Of a stretch of DNA of 64,000 bases, positions 35,101 to 48,317 are shown one piece after another. The stretch spans positions 2,542,001 to 2,606,000 of the forward strand of contig NZ_JADWYI010000001.1 of the NCBI RefSeq assembly GCF_016904885.1. The letters are read 5' to 3'. The notes under the pieces were generated by a model that had not been told where the DNA came from, ran no database searches, and was given only the letters and a program-made list of their open reading frames with translations. Positions within the stretch are counted from its first letter, which is position 1. Every line of letters begins with the position of its first letter. A program made the position numbers and the translations under genes. This DNA comes from Archangium primigenium (GTDB lineage Bacteria; Myxococcota; Myxococcia; Myxococcales; Myxococcaceae).

Positions 35101-36864
35101 CTGGCCTTCGCGAGCGCCACCACCCAGAAGGATCCCTGCATCGGCGCGCCGGCCTGCACGGCCCAGCCGACGGTCTGCGGCGCGGATGGCGTCTCGCGCA
35201 TCAGCTACACGGCCGCGTGCGTCGACGAGGACAACCAGCCGGTCTGCCAGCAGTCGGAGACGGTCACCGCGTGCGCGGGCGCCAATGCCGTGTGCTACCA
35301 GGCGGCGTGTGAGACGGCGGCGCGGCCCACGGGCAACCAGCTCGCCTTCTCCGAGCTGATGCACTCGCCCACGGGCACCACCACCGAGTACTTCGAGCTG
35401 ACCAACACCACGGGCCAGCTGCTCAACCTCAACGGGGTCACCGTCACCTACCGCAACAGCGCCAAGGTGACGCGCTCCTTCCAGGTGGGCCAGGGAAGCG
35501 TGCCCGTGGTGGTGGGGCGCCGGGGCACCTTCGTGCTGGCGCACAACAAGGACCGCGCCACCAACGGCGGCGTGTCGGCGGACTACCAGTACCCGGACGC
35601 GATCGTCCTGGATGGCGCGGGTCAGTTCAGCGTCGCCCATGAGTCCACGCCGGTGACGGACTTCCTCTACACGTCGGCCTTCCCGCAGACGTCGGGCAAG
35701 GCGATGAGCCTGTCGTCGGCCGTGGTGGGCTCCTACGCGGATGCCTCGCCCTGGTACTGGTGTGACGCGACGACGGCCCTGAGCGGGGGGGACTTCGGCT
35801 CGCCCAACGCGCCCAATGGCACGTGTGGGGTGGCGGCCGCGCCGCCGGTGGACTTCTGCAACGTGCAGCACCCCAAGACGATCCCCACCACGCCCGCCAA
35901 CACGGCGCTCGTCATCTACAGCCGCTTCTACGAGCCGAGCATCACGGACCGCAACACGGCGGGCAACGACGGCTACCCGTACGTGTCCGCGCAGCTGGGC
36001 TACGGCCCGGTGGGCACCTCCGCCACGGAGTGGACCTGGAAGGCCATCTCCTTCAACGCGGAGTACTCGGCCACGGTGAGCAACGACGACGAGATGATGG
36101 GCACGCTGCGCATCCCCACGGCGGGCTCGTACAAGTACGGCTTCCGCTACGCCTTCCAGGATGCCGCCACCGGCACCGCGACGCCCTGGGTCTACTGCGA
36201 CCAGAACGGCGTGGCCGACCCCACCAACGGCATCTTCGGCACGGTGACCATCGAGTCCGCCGTCACGCCGCCGCTCACCAACCACGTGGTCATCAGTGAG
36301 TTCAGCGGCGGCAACGGCAGCGCCGCCAAGGACGAGTTCATCGAGCTGTACAACCCCACCAACAGCCCGGTGGCCATCGGCGGCTGGAAGGTGCAGTACA
36401 AGTCCGCCACGGGCACGGCCTACAGCAACAACGCGGCGGACGTGATTCCCGCTGGCGCGGTCATCCAGCCCAAGGGCTACTACCTGCTCGGGGGCACCGC
36501 CTACTCGGGCTCGGTGGCCAAGAACGCGGAGTACTCCTTCGACTCCTCGGCCTCGACGAGCGGCGGCGGCCACATCCGCATCGGGCCCAACCTGGACGAC
36601 AAGATCGCCACGGTGGCGGTGGACGTGCTGGGCTACGGCACCGCGAACAGCGCCGAGGGCGGCAAGGCCGCGCCCTCCCACCCGGCGGCGGGAGGCAGCC
36701 TGGAGCGCAAGGCCGTGTCCACGTCCGACTCGACGAGCATGGCCACGGGCGGCGCGGATGCCCTGCGCGGCAATGGCTACGACACTGATGACAACTCGAC
36801 GAACTTCGTGACGCGCGCGGTGCGCGACCCGCAGAACGCGTCGAGCCCCACCGAGACGCCGTAG
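32200..36864 (+). CDS. Giant lipoprotein with Ig-like, Fn3-like and lamin-tail domains
   Basis: 1554 residues from the ATG at 32200, which has GGAG upstream and opens a lipoprotein signal (SVLLLGLTLTGTGCRE; lipobox TGTGC). The body alternates about four Ig-like repeats (each ending TSTPFDI or similar), two filamin-like repeats (AGSAQSLTVEVRDAFNN type) and two Fn3-like domains (VTVAWTAVGDDG and IPLAWSAVGDDG). A Cys-rich spacer (about 980-1045) follows, then two lamin-tail-like domains, LAFSELMHSPTGTTTEYFEL and HVVISEFSGGNGSAAKDEF. Such proteins are surface or matrix components in myxobacteria. A terminator follows the gene. The role (adhesion, predation, matrix) cannot be told. Confidence 0.88.
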   Translation: MTHGLPPLSRWLACSVLLLGLTLTGTGCREDNPPTPPPPARALPDAERSTVEVNPATGARANGVDGVDIQVTVRAADGTPLAGHAVTVAASGVGNTLQQPAGPTDAEGAASARLTSTAAGVKTVTVSVATEGGAVVLASQPTVEFVREPATRLAFTSAPGFGTAGAPLDAFEVVIQNAAGGTVAGAGDTVTLSLGDAPAGATLKGEVSVAAVNGVARFPSLVIEKAGTNYTLVARVDGLPEAKSPAFDVQPAAPSALALTASQTDVVVGTPVSLGLTVVDGFGNTVTPYTGTVRFSSDDGAASLPADYTFTPAAQGRHDFSNGFTPRTVGTSRQVTVTDRDNAALTGSVTFTVRPGTARKLVFTQQPATTSVRAPFAVRVGVVDALGNPVSVSSPGVTLAVNKGGTLAGTVSVAPVAGEASFPGLSIAQEAEGYVLTATASGLEPATSTAFTIVDDVPPAVPVVTQSGSTAASVTVAWTAVGDDGTAGTATRQELRYATTDITSEASFAAATLVTTGAPKAAGSAESAVISGLQQGRDYYVALKVTDNAGNSARSATRLVSTLALNASRLAFSVQPQSGTAGVTLAPIKVEIRDAAGALVDTATSAVTLTVVGTSGYGPFTVSAVNGVATFSAVRIDTAGKGYTLKATAGSLTEATSTPFDIASAAAASLTLTGLPATVTAGSAQSLTVEVRDAFNNLAAGYTGTVRFTSSDTKAVLPADATFSATDAGRKTLSVTLNSVNSQSVTVKDVVRGELTATASTVVNQGTPAKLVFQTQPTHGTVRAALGAVSVAIADASGNVLDVSAPTISLHLVGGNASATLEGTLTATPSAGVATFSGLKIDQQGTGFRFEATAGTLNGASSNPFTIVDDLSPAAVTLRVEGTITSTRIPLAWSAVGDDGMLGLASAYDLRYSTSPIDAANFASATQVLTDPPLPPGSAEAVEITGLTPSTRYYLALKVEDDAGNSVLAFASATTQKDPCIGAPACTAQPTVCGADGVSRISYTAACVDEDNQPVCQQSETVTACAGANAVCYQAACETAARPTGNQLAFSELMHSPTGTTTEYFELTNTTGQLLNLNGVTVTYRNSAKVTRSFQVGQGSVPVVVGRRGTFVLAHNKDRATNGGVSADYQYPDAIVLDGAGQFSVAHESTPVTDFLYTSAFPQTSGKAMSLSSAVVGSYADASPWYWCDATTALSGGDFGSPNAPNGTCGVAAAPPVDFCNVQHPKTIPTTPANTALVIYSRFYEPSITDRNTAGNDGYPYVSAQLGYGPVGTSATEWTWKAISFNAEYSATVSNDDEMMGTLRIPTAGSYKYGFRYAFQDAATGTATPWVYCDQNGVADPTNGIFGTVTIESAVTPPLTNHVVISEFSGGNGSAAKDEFIELYNPTNSPVAIGGWKVQYKSATGTAYSNNAADVIPAGAVIQPKGYYLLGGTAYSGSVAKNAEYSFDSSASTSGGGHIRIGPNLDDKIATVAVDVLGYGTANSAEGGKAAPSHPAAGGSLERKAVSTSDSTSMATGGADALRGNGYDTDDNSTNFVTRAVRDPQNASSPTETP

Positions 36865-36892
36865 CGCGTCATCGCGGGTCCCCGTGGCCACG

Positions 36893-36927
36893 AGGCCGCT
36901 CCGGCAAGGGTCCGGAGCGGCCTTTTT
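36893..36927 (+). terminator. Intrinsic terminator of the giant lipoprotein gene
   Basis: A perfect 12-base-pair stem (arms 36893-36904 and 36912-36923) with a seven-base loop runs into a T5 tract. It lies 29 bases after the lipoprotein stop. Confidence 0.9.
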
Positions 36928-36947
36928 CGTGGCTCCCCGCAAACCCC

Positions 36948-36976
36948 GTGACGTGGCGTATGGGTTCTGGTACGGT
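36948..36976 (+). promoter_or_regulatory. Candidate sigma-70 promoter of the STAS-like gene
   Basis: GTGACG (36948-36953) and TACGGT (36971-36976) are separated by exactly 17 bases. Each matches the housekeeping -35 or -10 consensus at several positions. This would leave a leader of about 117 bases before the ATG at 37100. It is the best promoter-like pair in the gap but is unproven. Confidence 0.4.
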
Positions 36977-37099
36977 GGGCGAACGACGACGCTTCCGGGG
37001 GGGGAGCGGCGGGAACAAGTGACTGCGGCGTGTCCGCACCGATCCGTCCCGCATCGTCCCTCCCCCCAGCGCCGAGCAGTTTACGCATCGGGGGGATGC

Positions 37100-37552
37100 A
37101 TGGACGCCGTGATTACTTTCGACGACTCGCAGTGGCCGTTGTTGTCCGTGCGGCTCAGCGGGAACGTGTCGGATACGCAGTACGCCCAGTACCTCACCAC
37201 CCTGGAGGGCTACCTGCAGCGGGGGGAGCGCTTCGTGTGCATCGTGGACGTGAGCCAGTGCTCCGTGCACTCGGTGGCCCAGCGCTACATGCACGCGGCG
37301 TGGATCCACAAGAACGAGGACCGGCTGCGCGAGCTGCTGCTGGGCCAGTCCTCGATCATGACGTCCGCGCACATGCGGCTGTCGCGCAGCATGCTCAACT
37401 ACGTGAAGCCCCTGCCGGTGCCCAACGCGGCGGTGCCCGACATGGACGCGGCGCTGCGCTACGTGGCGGGCCGGCTGGAAGGCGAGGGCTGCCTGGCCCA
37501 GGCCGAGCGCATCCGGCACCGCTTCGGGCTGCGCATCCGCCAGGCGGGCTGA
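37100..37552 (+). CDS. Small protein with STAS/SpoIIAA-like fold
   Basis: 150 residues from the ATG at 37100, which is preceded by GGGGGG. The order VRLSGNVSD, a helix, FVCIVDVSQCSVHSVAQRYM, a helix and a further strand-helix pair resembles the beta-alpha pattern of STAS/SpoIIAA-like domains, found in anti-sigma antagonists and lipid-binding cousins. A phospho-accepting Ser typical of anti-sigma antagonists may be the one in DVSQCS, but this is a guess. It stands alone between two terminator structures, so it is probably a single-gene transcript. Cytosolic. The family assignment is tentative. Confidence 0.72.
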   Translation: MDAVITFDDSQWPLLSVRLSGNVSDTQYAQYLTTLEGYLQRGERFVCIVDVSQCSVHSVAQRYMHAAWIHKNEDRLRELLLGQSSIMTSAHMRLSRSMLNYVKPLPVPNAAVPDMDAALRYVAGRLEGEGCLAQAERIRHRFGLRIRQAG

Positions 37553-37582
37553 GCCGCTCGCCGCGCCAGCGTCCTGTGCGTC

Positions 37583-37619
37583 ACCGGGAGGCCGCGGGAG
37601 ACCGCGGCCTCCGGTGTTT

Positions 37620-37620
<1 letters not shown>
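37583..37620 (+). terminator. Intrinsic terminator of the STAS-like gene
   Basis: An 11-base-pair stem (37587-37597 with 37602-37612) with a GAGA loop, extended by outer pairs with a one-base bulge, is followed by GGTGTTTT. The T tract overlaps the stop codon of the convergent glgP gene at 37620. Confidence 0.8.
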
Positions 37621-40127
<2,507 letters not shown>

Positions 40128-40447
40128 TCGACGGGCTCCTCGGTTGTTCCAGAGAGGAAGAGGATGAAGTGGGGCCCCAAACCCCAGGGCCCCACGGGGC
40201 CGGGCGAGGGTAGACCGGGCGGACGCTCCTCGCACCGAAAGAAAACGGCGGATGCCGTCAATCCGGCCCTCTCCTCGCCCTCCAGGCCTGGGAGTCGCGG
40301 GCGGGACGGACGCTTTCCCGCCCCTCCTCGACGGCGCCCCCCCACGCGAGCGACAATGGAGCACGCTCGCGGAGCGGACGAGGAGTCTGGTAGGAAGCGG
40401 GGCGTCAGGTCGTGCTCTCGACTTGAGACCCAGAAGGTTCTTTTTTC
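40128..40447. other. Intergenic region between glgP and the DUF2378 gene
   Basis: This 320-base gap holds the divergent promoters of glgP and the DUF2378 gene. A GC-rich inverted repeat sits at 40170-40194, and a TTTTTT run immediately precedes the DUF2378 ATG. I found no convincing -35/-10 pair and no supported small gene. Confidence 0.5.
40170..40194. promoter_or_regulatory. Inverted repeat in the glgP leader
   Basis: TGGGGCCC (40170-40177) and GGGCCCCA (40187-40194) form a perfect eight-base dyad with a nine-base centre. It lies 43 bases upstream of the glgP start. It could be an operator or an RNA hairpin in the glgP leader; there is no T tract, so it is not a terminator. Confidence 0.4.
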
Positions 40448-41035
40448 ATGCCGAGCGACAAGAATGATCTCGTGCAGCGGGTCGCCATCTGCAAACCCGA
40501 CGACACCGTGCGCGGATTCCTGTTCAAGTCCGTCTACACGCTGGTGGAGCAGCGCGTGGGTTCCTCCGGCACGGATCGCATGCTGCAGCAGCTGCGCATC
40601 AACAAGATGCCAGTCGACTTCTTCTCGTATCCGGCGGCGGACTTCCTGCGCATGCTCTACACGGCGGCCGACGTGCTGGAGCCCCACTACGCCTCGGTGG
40701 AGGACGCCATCCGCGCGTGCGGCGGGGCCACGGTGACGGGCTTCTTCAAGTCCTACGTGGGCAACACGCTCATGCGGCTGGTGGGCATTGGGGATCCCAA
40801 GCGCGTCTTCGCCTCGGTGGACACCATCTACTCGACGCTGGTGAGCTACGGAAAGCGCACCTCGGAGGAGCTGGGCGACAAGCGCCTGCGGTTGCACTAC
40901 CGCGGCGACATGCAGCCCATCGCCTTCCACGAGGGCGCCCTGCGCGAGGCGCTCGTCGTGCTCCGGGGCAACGGCACGGCCAAGGGCACGGCCGTGGCCC
41001 TCAACTACGGGCAGTACGTGCTCGAGTGGACCTGA
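40448..41035 (+). CDS. DUF2378 (TIGR02265) family protein
   Basis: 195 residues of the DUF2378 family, which I know mainly from Myxococcales, where many paralogues occur. Typical features are VRGFLFKSVYTLVEQ, then YPAADFLRMLYTAADVL, and the C-terminal RGDMQPIAFHEGALREAL. The fold resembles a heme-NO-binding-like or bacteriochlorophyll-reductase-associated helical domain in some descriptions, but the function is not established. No signal or membrane segment. It is divergent from glgP and ends 19 bases from the convergent methyltransferase. The family supports the myxobacterial origin of the window. Confidence 0.88.
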   Translation: MPSDKNDLVQRVAICKPDDTVRGFLFKSVYTLVEQRVGSSGTDRMLQQLRINKMPVDFFSYPAADFLRMLYTAADVLEPHYASVEDAIRACGGATVTGFFKSYVGNTLMRLVGIGDPKRVFASVDTIYSTLVSYGKRTSEELGDKRLRLHYRGDMQPIAFHEGALREALVVLRGNGTAKGTAVALNYGQYVLEWT

Positions 41036-41053
41036 GCACGCGCCCGCCGCCGC

Positions 41054-42130
41054 TCAGCGCCGCCGGCCCGCCCAGAAGATGTTCGTGTCCGTGGCGTCGG
41101 TGATGGTCTCCAGCGTCGTCATGCCGCGCTCCGGGGTGCCCTCGCAGATGCTCTGGAACTGCGCCTTGCTGCGGTGGATGACGTTCCAATCACAGACGTA
41201 CTCCATGACCGAGCGCCACGGATTGTTGTCGTGCAGGTTGGTGAGCAGCAGCAGGCCTCCGGGCGCGAGCTGCGAGCTCATCATGTCCAGGAAGCGGTGG
41301 ATGACGTTCTCCTTGAGGTAGTCGAGGATGCCCGCGGCGATCACCACGTCCATGGGCCCGTCCGGGTGGCGCAGCTGCTCGAGCGTGTCCCGGTAGCGCA
41401 GGAGCTGGTAGGTGGACACCTGCACGAAGCGCAGCTCGGGGGCGGGGATGCCGCCGCGGGGCATGCGCGCGAGCTTCTCGAACTGCCGGCGGCAGAAGTC
41501 CAGGGGCGCCGGGTCGAAGTCGCACAGCGTGAACTGCCCCGAGCCGCCCATGCTGGTGTGCTCGCGCAGCGCGTGCTCGGGGCCGCAGGCGAAGGACAGC
41601 ACGCGCAGGGGCCGGCCCAGCTCCTCCTCCTTCTTGTTCAGGTGATCCATGATCCACGGCGCGCGGGCGCGGTGCGCCTGGGCCGGGCCCACGTTGAGCG
41701 CGTAGTTGGACAGGATGCGCGCCATGGTGGAGACGCCGAGCTCCTCGGTGCCGAAGATCATGTCCACCATCACGTAGTCCCCCGGGTAGCCCAGGGGCTT
41801 GTCCACGCAGCGGCGGATGAGCGGGCACTGCAGGAAGAAGGGCTGCACCGCGGCGCGGTGATGCTCCATGGCGCCCTCGCGCTCGTCGGGCGTCATCGCC
41901 TTGTCCAGCTCGGTGAGCCGCGCGTACTGCTTGTCCAGCCAGAGCGTCACCTCGGGCGTGCGCTTGCGCAAGAGCTCCTGCTGCTCCTGCTGCATCACCG
42001 CGCGCTGCGCGGGATCTCGCGGGAAGCGGGCCAGCCGCTCGGGCAGACCATGCTGCAGTTCGTCGCTCAGCTCGGTGAGACCCTTGCGGATCTCCTCGGC
42101 GGTCTGGATGAAGTCATTGATAGCGGGCAT
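41054..42130 (-). CDS. SAM-dependent methyltransferase (class I)
   Basis: 358 residues from the ATG at 42130. The C-terminal half carries a class-I Rossmann fold: motif I is divergent (RVLSFACGPEHALREH), followed by FTLCDFDPAPLDFC, VVIAAGILDYL and LAPGGLLLLTNL. The N-terminal 140 residues are helical with HHRAAVQPFFLQCPLIRRC and a PGDYVMVDMI segment, a layout seen in extracellular-factor (EF) 3-hydroxypalmitic-acid-methyl-ester-type biosynthesis relatives, though I am not sure of this. The substrate is unknown. No good ribosome-binding site precedes the start. It ends convergently with the DUF2378 gene. Confidence 0.8.
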   Translation of the reverse strand: MPAINDFIQTAEEIRKGLTELSDELQHGLPERLARFPRDPAQRAVMQQEQQELLRKRTPEVTLWLDKQYARLTELDKAMTPDEREGAMEHHRAAVQPFFLQCPLIRRCVDKPLGYPGDYVMVDMIFGTEELGVSTMARILSNYALNVGPAQAHRARAPWIMDHLNKKEEELGRPLRVLSFACGPEHALREHTSMGGSGQFTLCDFDPAPLDFCRRQFEKLARMPRGGIPAPELRFVQVSTYQLLRYRDTLEQLRHPDGPMDVVIAAGILDYLKENVIHRFLDMMSSQLAPGGLLLLTNLHDNNPWRSVMEYVCDWNVIHRSKAQFQSICEGTPERGMTTLETITDATDTNIFWAGRRR

Positions 42131-42301
42131 ACGGGATGGGGGGGGTTGGGGGAGACGCCGAGGCGCCGGCGCGGCCCCTCCCATCCTATCAGACAGGTCT
42201 CCTCGCGCGCATCGCCCCGGACTGTAGGGCGAGCGGCTTTTTCTCCCGTACCGGTGCGCGGTGACCCTACATATAGAGTAGGCCGACTATCCCGGAAGCG
42301 T

Positions 42302-43474
42302 TCAATTCCCCGCGTGGGCGTTGGCCACGGAGACCGCGTCGAGCTGGCTCGCCAGAGAGGAAACCTTGCCCCGGAAGTCCGCGAGCAGGTGCTTGGGCAG
42401 GGGCTCGGTGCGCGGGAAGTTCTGGTTGAGCGGGTTGACGTACTGGCCGTTCCGTTTGAGGGCGTAGTGCAGGTGCGGGCCGGTGCTGCGGCCGGTGTTG
42501 CCCGACAGGGCGATCACCTGCTTCTGGCTCACCCGGGCGCCGGAGCGCACGCCCTGGCCGAACTTGGACAGGTGCAGGTAGCACGTCTCGAAGCCGTTGG
42601 TGTGGCGCAGGCACACGGTGTTGCCGCCGGCGCCGGTGTTGGCCGCCACGGTGACGAGGCCATCGGCCACGGCCCACACGGGGGTGCCGATGCTCGCCGC
42701 GTAGTCCACGCCGTTGTGCGCCTTCACGTACTGGAGCACCGGGTGGAAGCGGCTGCCGAAGCTGCTGGTGACGTGGGCGTACTTGAGCGGGCTCTTGAGG
42801 AAGGCCTTGCGCGCGCTCGCGCCGTCCTCCTGGAAGAAGCTGGGGCGGCCGTCCGGCAGCTCGTAGCGGAAGACGCGCTTGGTGCCCACCGCGCCGCCCT
42901 GGTAGCTGGCCGCCAGCACCTCGCCGTAGCGCAACAGCCGCCCCTTGGAGACGAACTTCTCCACCAGCGCGCGCGCCCGGTCCCCCTGGCGCACGTCCCG
43001 GTAGAAGTCGATGTCCCAGGCGAACACGTCCGCGAGCGCCATGCCGATGGCGGGATCCTCCCCCGCCGTCACCGCCGCCATGTAGAGCGAGTGGGTGATG
43101 TCCAGGGTGACGAGCGCCACCTGCTTCTCCACCTCGATGGTGCGCTTGCTGCCCACGTAGCGCTCGCCATCGCGGCGCACCTGCCACTCGTCCACGGCGC
43201 TCTGGCGGTAGCCGAAGAAGTCCAGCTCCCCCTCGCGCAGCACCAGGCGGAACTGGTCGCCCACGCGCGACTTGCGGAAGTCGAACACGCCCTCCAGCGC
43301 GGCCACCACCGCGCCCACCTGCTCGGGCGGCAGTCCCGCGCCCTGCAGGGCCACGGCCAGGGGTTGGTTGGGCTCGATGCGGCGGTTCTTGACGGTGTAG
43401 CGCGTCGGGGCCGCGGGGGCGGCCGTCACGGCGAGCAGCAGGGCCAGGCAGAGCAGGGCGGGAGCGGCTTTCAT
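42302..43474 (-). CDS. M23-family metallopeptidase (MepM-like) with signal peptide
   Basis: 390 residues beginning with a signal peptide (LLCLALLLAVTAAPA). The region at about 40-225 is a MepM/OapA-like N-terminal part. The C-terminal M23 domain has the zinc ligands H244 (GSRFHP), D257 (HNGVDY) and H336 (GPHLHY). Such enzymes cut peptidoglycan crosslinks during growth or division, in the periplasm. It lies downstream of spoVR on the same strand but is separated by 118 bases with a hairpin. The catalytic residues are all present. Confidence 0.92.
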   Translation of the reverse strand: MKAAPALLCLALLLAVTAAPAAPTRYTVKNRRIEPNQPLAVALQGAGLPPEQVGAVVAALEGVFDFRKSRVGDQFRLVLREGELDFFGYRQSAVDEWQVRRDGERYVGSKRTIEVEKQVALVTLDITHSLYMAAVTAGEDPAIGMALADVFAWDIDFYRDVRQGDRARALVEKFVSKGRLLRYGEVLAASYQGGAVGTKRVFRYELPDGRPSFFQEDGASARKAFLKSPLKYAHVTSSFGSRFHPVLQYVKAHNGVDYAASIGTPVWAVADGLVTVAANTGAGGNTVCLRHTNGFETCYLHLSKFGQGVRSGARVSQKQVIALSGNTGRSTGPHLHYALKRNGQYVNPLNQNFPRTEPLPKHLLADFRGKVSSLASQLDAVSVANAHAGN

Positions 43475-43531
43475 GGGCCGGCGCAGTGTAGGGGAGCTAC
43501 AGGCCTGTGCCCAACTTCCCGCCCGGGCTCG

Positions 43532-43555
43532 CCCGGACGCCTGGGTGCGTCCGGG
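43532..43555. terminator. Hairpin between spoVR and the M23 gene
   Basis: A perfect nine-base-pair stem (arms 43532-43540 and 43547-43555) with a six-base loop. A T6 tract lies about 11 bases beyond it on the plus strand, but no plus-strand gene reads into it. On the minus strand it follows spoVR without a U tract, so its role as a terminator for spoVR is uncertain. Confidence 0.35.
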
Positions 43556-43592
43556 GAGCGGGGTGGTTTTTTCCGCCCGGACTACAGACGGA

Positions 43593-45086
43593 CTACAGGT
43601 CGATCTTCTTCTCGGTGTGGTTCTGCCCGTCGAAGCGCAGGAGCACGCCCTTGTTGTCGTAGCGGGTGATGATGCTCGTGGGGCGGCGCCAGAGCGACTG
43701 CACGTTGCGCAGCGTCTCGCGGGCGTAGTCGCCCTTGAGGTCCTGCCCGTCGTGCTTGTGCGCGATGAGCAGCTCGCCCCGGTTCTCGTGGTTGCCGTCC
43801 ACCACCTCGATGATGGGCTGGCCGAAGTTGGTGAGCTGCTGCAAGAGCTTGTTCTTCACCTTGCGGAACTCCCGGTCGAGGATCTCCCAGGAGTTGCGCT
43901 TGTCGTTGAAGCCGTAGACGAAGAGCTTCTGCTCGATGGCGAACTCGGCGGTGAGGAACGTGTCGATGAAGGTGATGTCGTTGTAGTGCTTGCGCACCTC
44001 GAAGATCTTCTCGCGCCCCAGGCCCGTCTTCTTGTCCCAGGAGCGGCGCGCGCGCAGGTCATCGCACTCGTCCCACTCCTTGCCGAAGCGGCCCTTGTTC
44101 CAGCGGTCCTCGATGTCGCGCCACAGCTCGATGCCGAGCTTGTACGGGTTGAGCGAGCCGGGGCGGGTGCCCATGGTGCCCGAGTGCCGGTCCGCGTAGT
44201 CGATGACCTCGTCGTCCTTGAGCGCGCGCCGGGTCATGATGGTGGAGTGCCAGTAGCTGGCCCAGCCCTCGTTCATGATCTTCGTCTGGCCCTGGGGCGC
44301 GAAGTAGTAGGCCTCGTCGCGGATGATGGCGAGGATGTCCGCCTCCCACGGCTCCAGGGGGGCGTTCTCCAGGAGGAACTGGAGCACGTCGCGCTGGGGG
44401 CGCTCGGGGAACTTCTTGGACTTCTGCTTCTCGTCCTCCACGCGCTTCTTCTGGCTGTCGAGGAACTCGGAGGGGTTGATGAAGCCGCGCATGTACTCGC
44501 GGTCCACCTTGAAGCCCTCCACGCGCTCGTTGGACTTCATCTCGTCCTCGGCGCGCCGGGGGTCCGGGTTGCGGCGGATGTGGGGCGCGTGCTGGTCGAT
44601 GAGGTTCTCGAGCGACAGCGTCCGGTCGATGAAGTCCTCCACCTTCTCCACGCCAATCTTGTCCACCCACCGGCGCACGCGCGTGGCGTGGTTGGCCATG
44701 TCGTCGATCATCCGGCGGTTGGTGTGCCGGAAGGAGAAGTTGTTCTTGAAGAAGTCGCAGTGCCCGTACACGTGCGCCATCACGAGCTTCTGATCGACGT
44801 CCGAGTTGCTCTCCAGGAGGTAGGCGTAGCAGGGGTCGTTGTTGATGACGAGCTCGTAGATCTTCGACAGGCCGTACTCGTAGCCCTTGGAGAGCTGCTC
44901 GTACTCCATGCCCCAGCGCCAGTGCGGGTAGCGCGTGGGGAAGCCGCCGTAGGCGGCCACCATGTTGAGCTCGTCGTAGCTGACGACCTCGAAGCGGGTG
45001 TCGAAGAAGTCCAGACCGAACTCCCGGGCGTGACCCTCGATCTCCTCCTTCAACGTGCGCAGCGGCGGGGTGAGGCTCTTGGGCAT
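43593..45086 (-). CDS. spoVR: SpoVR family protein (YcgB-like)
   Basis: 497 residues of the SpoVR/YcgB family, matched by the N-terminal [25 protein letters not shown] segment and the [12 protein letters not shown] segment with its conserved His residues. B. subtilis SpoVR is needed for normal spore cortex; in many proteobacteria it is found with PrkA and the DUF444 protein. Its biochemical role is unknown. It is last of the three-gene minus-strand cluster, 40 bases after the DUF444 gene. The stop codon lies in an 11-base tandem duplication (see findings). Confidence 0.95.
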   Translation of the reverse strand: MPKSLTPPLRTLKEEIEGHAREFGLDFFDTRFEVVSYDELNMVAAYGGFPTRYPHWRWGMEYEQLSKGYEYGLSKIYELVINNDPCYAYLLESNSDVDQKLVMAHVYGHCDFFKNNFSFRHTNRRMIDDMANHATRVRRWVDKIGVEKVEDFIDRTLSLENLIDQHAPHIRRNPDPRRAEDEMKSNERVEGFKVDREYMRGFINPSEFLDSQKKRVEDEKQKSKKFPERPQRDVLQFLLENAPLEPWEADILAIIRDEAYYFAPQGQTKIMNEGWASYWHSTIMTRRALKDDEVIDYADRHSGTMGTRPGSLNPYKLGIELWRDIEDRWNKGRFGKEWDECDDLRARRSWDKKTGLGREKIFEVRKHYNDITFIDTFLTAEFAIEQKLFVYGFNDKRNSWEILDREFRKVKNKLLQQLTNFGQPIIEVVDGNHENRGELLIAHKHDGQDLKGDYARETLRNVQSLWRRPTSIITRYDNKGVLLRFDGQNHTEKKIDL

Positions 45087-45126
45087 CGCGTACTCCGGGA
45101 AAGCGGGGGGGCGGGGGGGCCGTGCG

Positions 45127-46236
45127 TCAGCGGCCCTTGCCGAGGAAGTCCTTGATGGAGGGGTAGATGGCGTCCTTGTCGGCGATCTCGCTCAGGGCGA
45201 CGTTGTTCGAGTCGCCCACGGCCTCGCGCAGATCCTTGATGAACTGGCCGCTGCCGTAGGGGCTCTCCACCTGGCCGTACGCGAACTGGTTCACCCCGGG
45301 CAGGATGTCCTCGCGCAGCATCTCGATGCACTGGCGCGTGTCGTCCGCGCTCCAGTTGTCCCCGTCGGAGAAGTGGAACGGGTACACGTTCCACGCGCTC
45401 TTGGGGTAGTCCGCCTTGATGATGTCCCGGCACAGCTTGTAGGCGCTGGAGATCATCGTGCCGCCGGACTCGCGGGTGTGGAAGAAGGTGTCGCGGTCCA
45501 CCTCGCGCGCCACGGCGTCGTGGATGATGTAGCGCGACTCCAGGCCCTTGTACTGGTGGCGCAGCCACGTATCGAGCCAGAAGCTCTCGATGCGGACGAT
45601 CTCCTTCTGCTCGTCCCCCATGGAGCCCGACACGTCCATCATGTAGATGATGACGGCGTTGGTCTCCGGCAGCTCCTGCAGCTTGTAGCTGCGGTAGCGC
45701 CGGTCCTCGCGCGTGGGGATGATGACGGGGCGGGCGGGGTCGTACGTGCCCATGGCGATCTGCCGCCGCAGGGCCTGCTTGTAGGTGCGCTTGAAGTGGC
45801 GCAGCGACTCGGGGCCCGTGGTGTTGACCCCGGTGTACTTGATCTTCTGGGTGACGATCTTCTCGTTGTGCCGCCGCTCGATGTTGGGCAGGCGCAACTC
45901 CTCGCCCAAGATCTGCGCCAGCTCGTCGAGCGTGACGTCGACCTCCAGGGTGTGGTCGCCCTCACCCTGGCCGGCCTGGTGCCCGTCCCCGGGCTGCACG
46001 GCGCCCGGAGACAGCTGCTGGCCCACCTCGCCATCCCCCTGGCCCACACCGCCCTGCTCCTTGTGGCCGTACTTGAAGTGGGGGATGTCGATGAAGGGAA
46101 TGGGGATGGAGATCGTGTCCTTGCCCTTCTTGCCGATCATCTCCCCCTTCTGCACGTACTTGCGCAGGTTGGATTTGATCTTCCCGCGGACGATCTGTTT
46201 GAAGCGTGAGTGGTCCTGGTGGATGCGCAAAGACAC
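45127..46236 (-). CDS. DUF444 protein (YeaH/YhbH-like) with von Willebrand A domain
   Basis: 369 residues. A charged N-terminus and a Gly/Gln-rich linker lead to a vWA fold with the metal site DVSGSMG (DxSxS), which is complete. It starts with GTG at 46236, with AAGGGG about nine bases upstream overlapping the prkA stop, so translation is probably coupled. YeaH is the usual partner of YeaG (PrkA) and they are thought to act together in stress and starvation response. Cytosolic. It sits in the middle of the prkA-DUF444-spoVR operon. Confidence 0.95.
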   Translation of the reverse strand: MSLRIHQDHSRFKQIVRGKIKSNLRKYVQKGEMIGKKGKDTISIPIPFIDIPHFKYGHKEQGGVGQGDGEVGQQLSPGAVQPGDGHQAGQGEGDHTLEVDVTLDELAQILGEELRLPNIERRHNEKIVTQKIKYTGVNTTGPESLRHFKRTYKQALRRQIAMGTYDPARPVIIPTREDRRYRSYKLQELPETNAVIIYMMDVSGSMGDEQKEIVRIESFWLDTWLRHQYKGLESRYIIHDAVAREVDRDTFFHTRESGGTMISSAYKLCRDIIKADYPKSAWNVYPFHFSDGDNWSADDTRQCIEMLREDILPGVNQFAYGQVESPYGSGQFIKDLREAVGDSNNVALSEIADKDAIYPSIKDFLGKGR

Positions 46237-46247
46237 GATCGGGCCCC

Positions 46248-48317
<2,070 letters not shown>

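Noticed and set aside
32224-36942. A 1572-residue open frame antisense to the giant lipoprotein
   Set aside because: It is rich in His/Arg/Gly runs and has no domain, while the plus strand shows clear Ig and lamin-tail domains and a lipoprotein signal.
42263-42285. A small AT-rich dyad (CCTAC/GTAGG) near 42266-42282 as a promoter for the methyltransferase
   Set aside because: Only five paired bases and no matching -35 at a usable distance; too weak to list as a feature.
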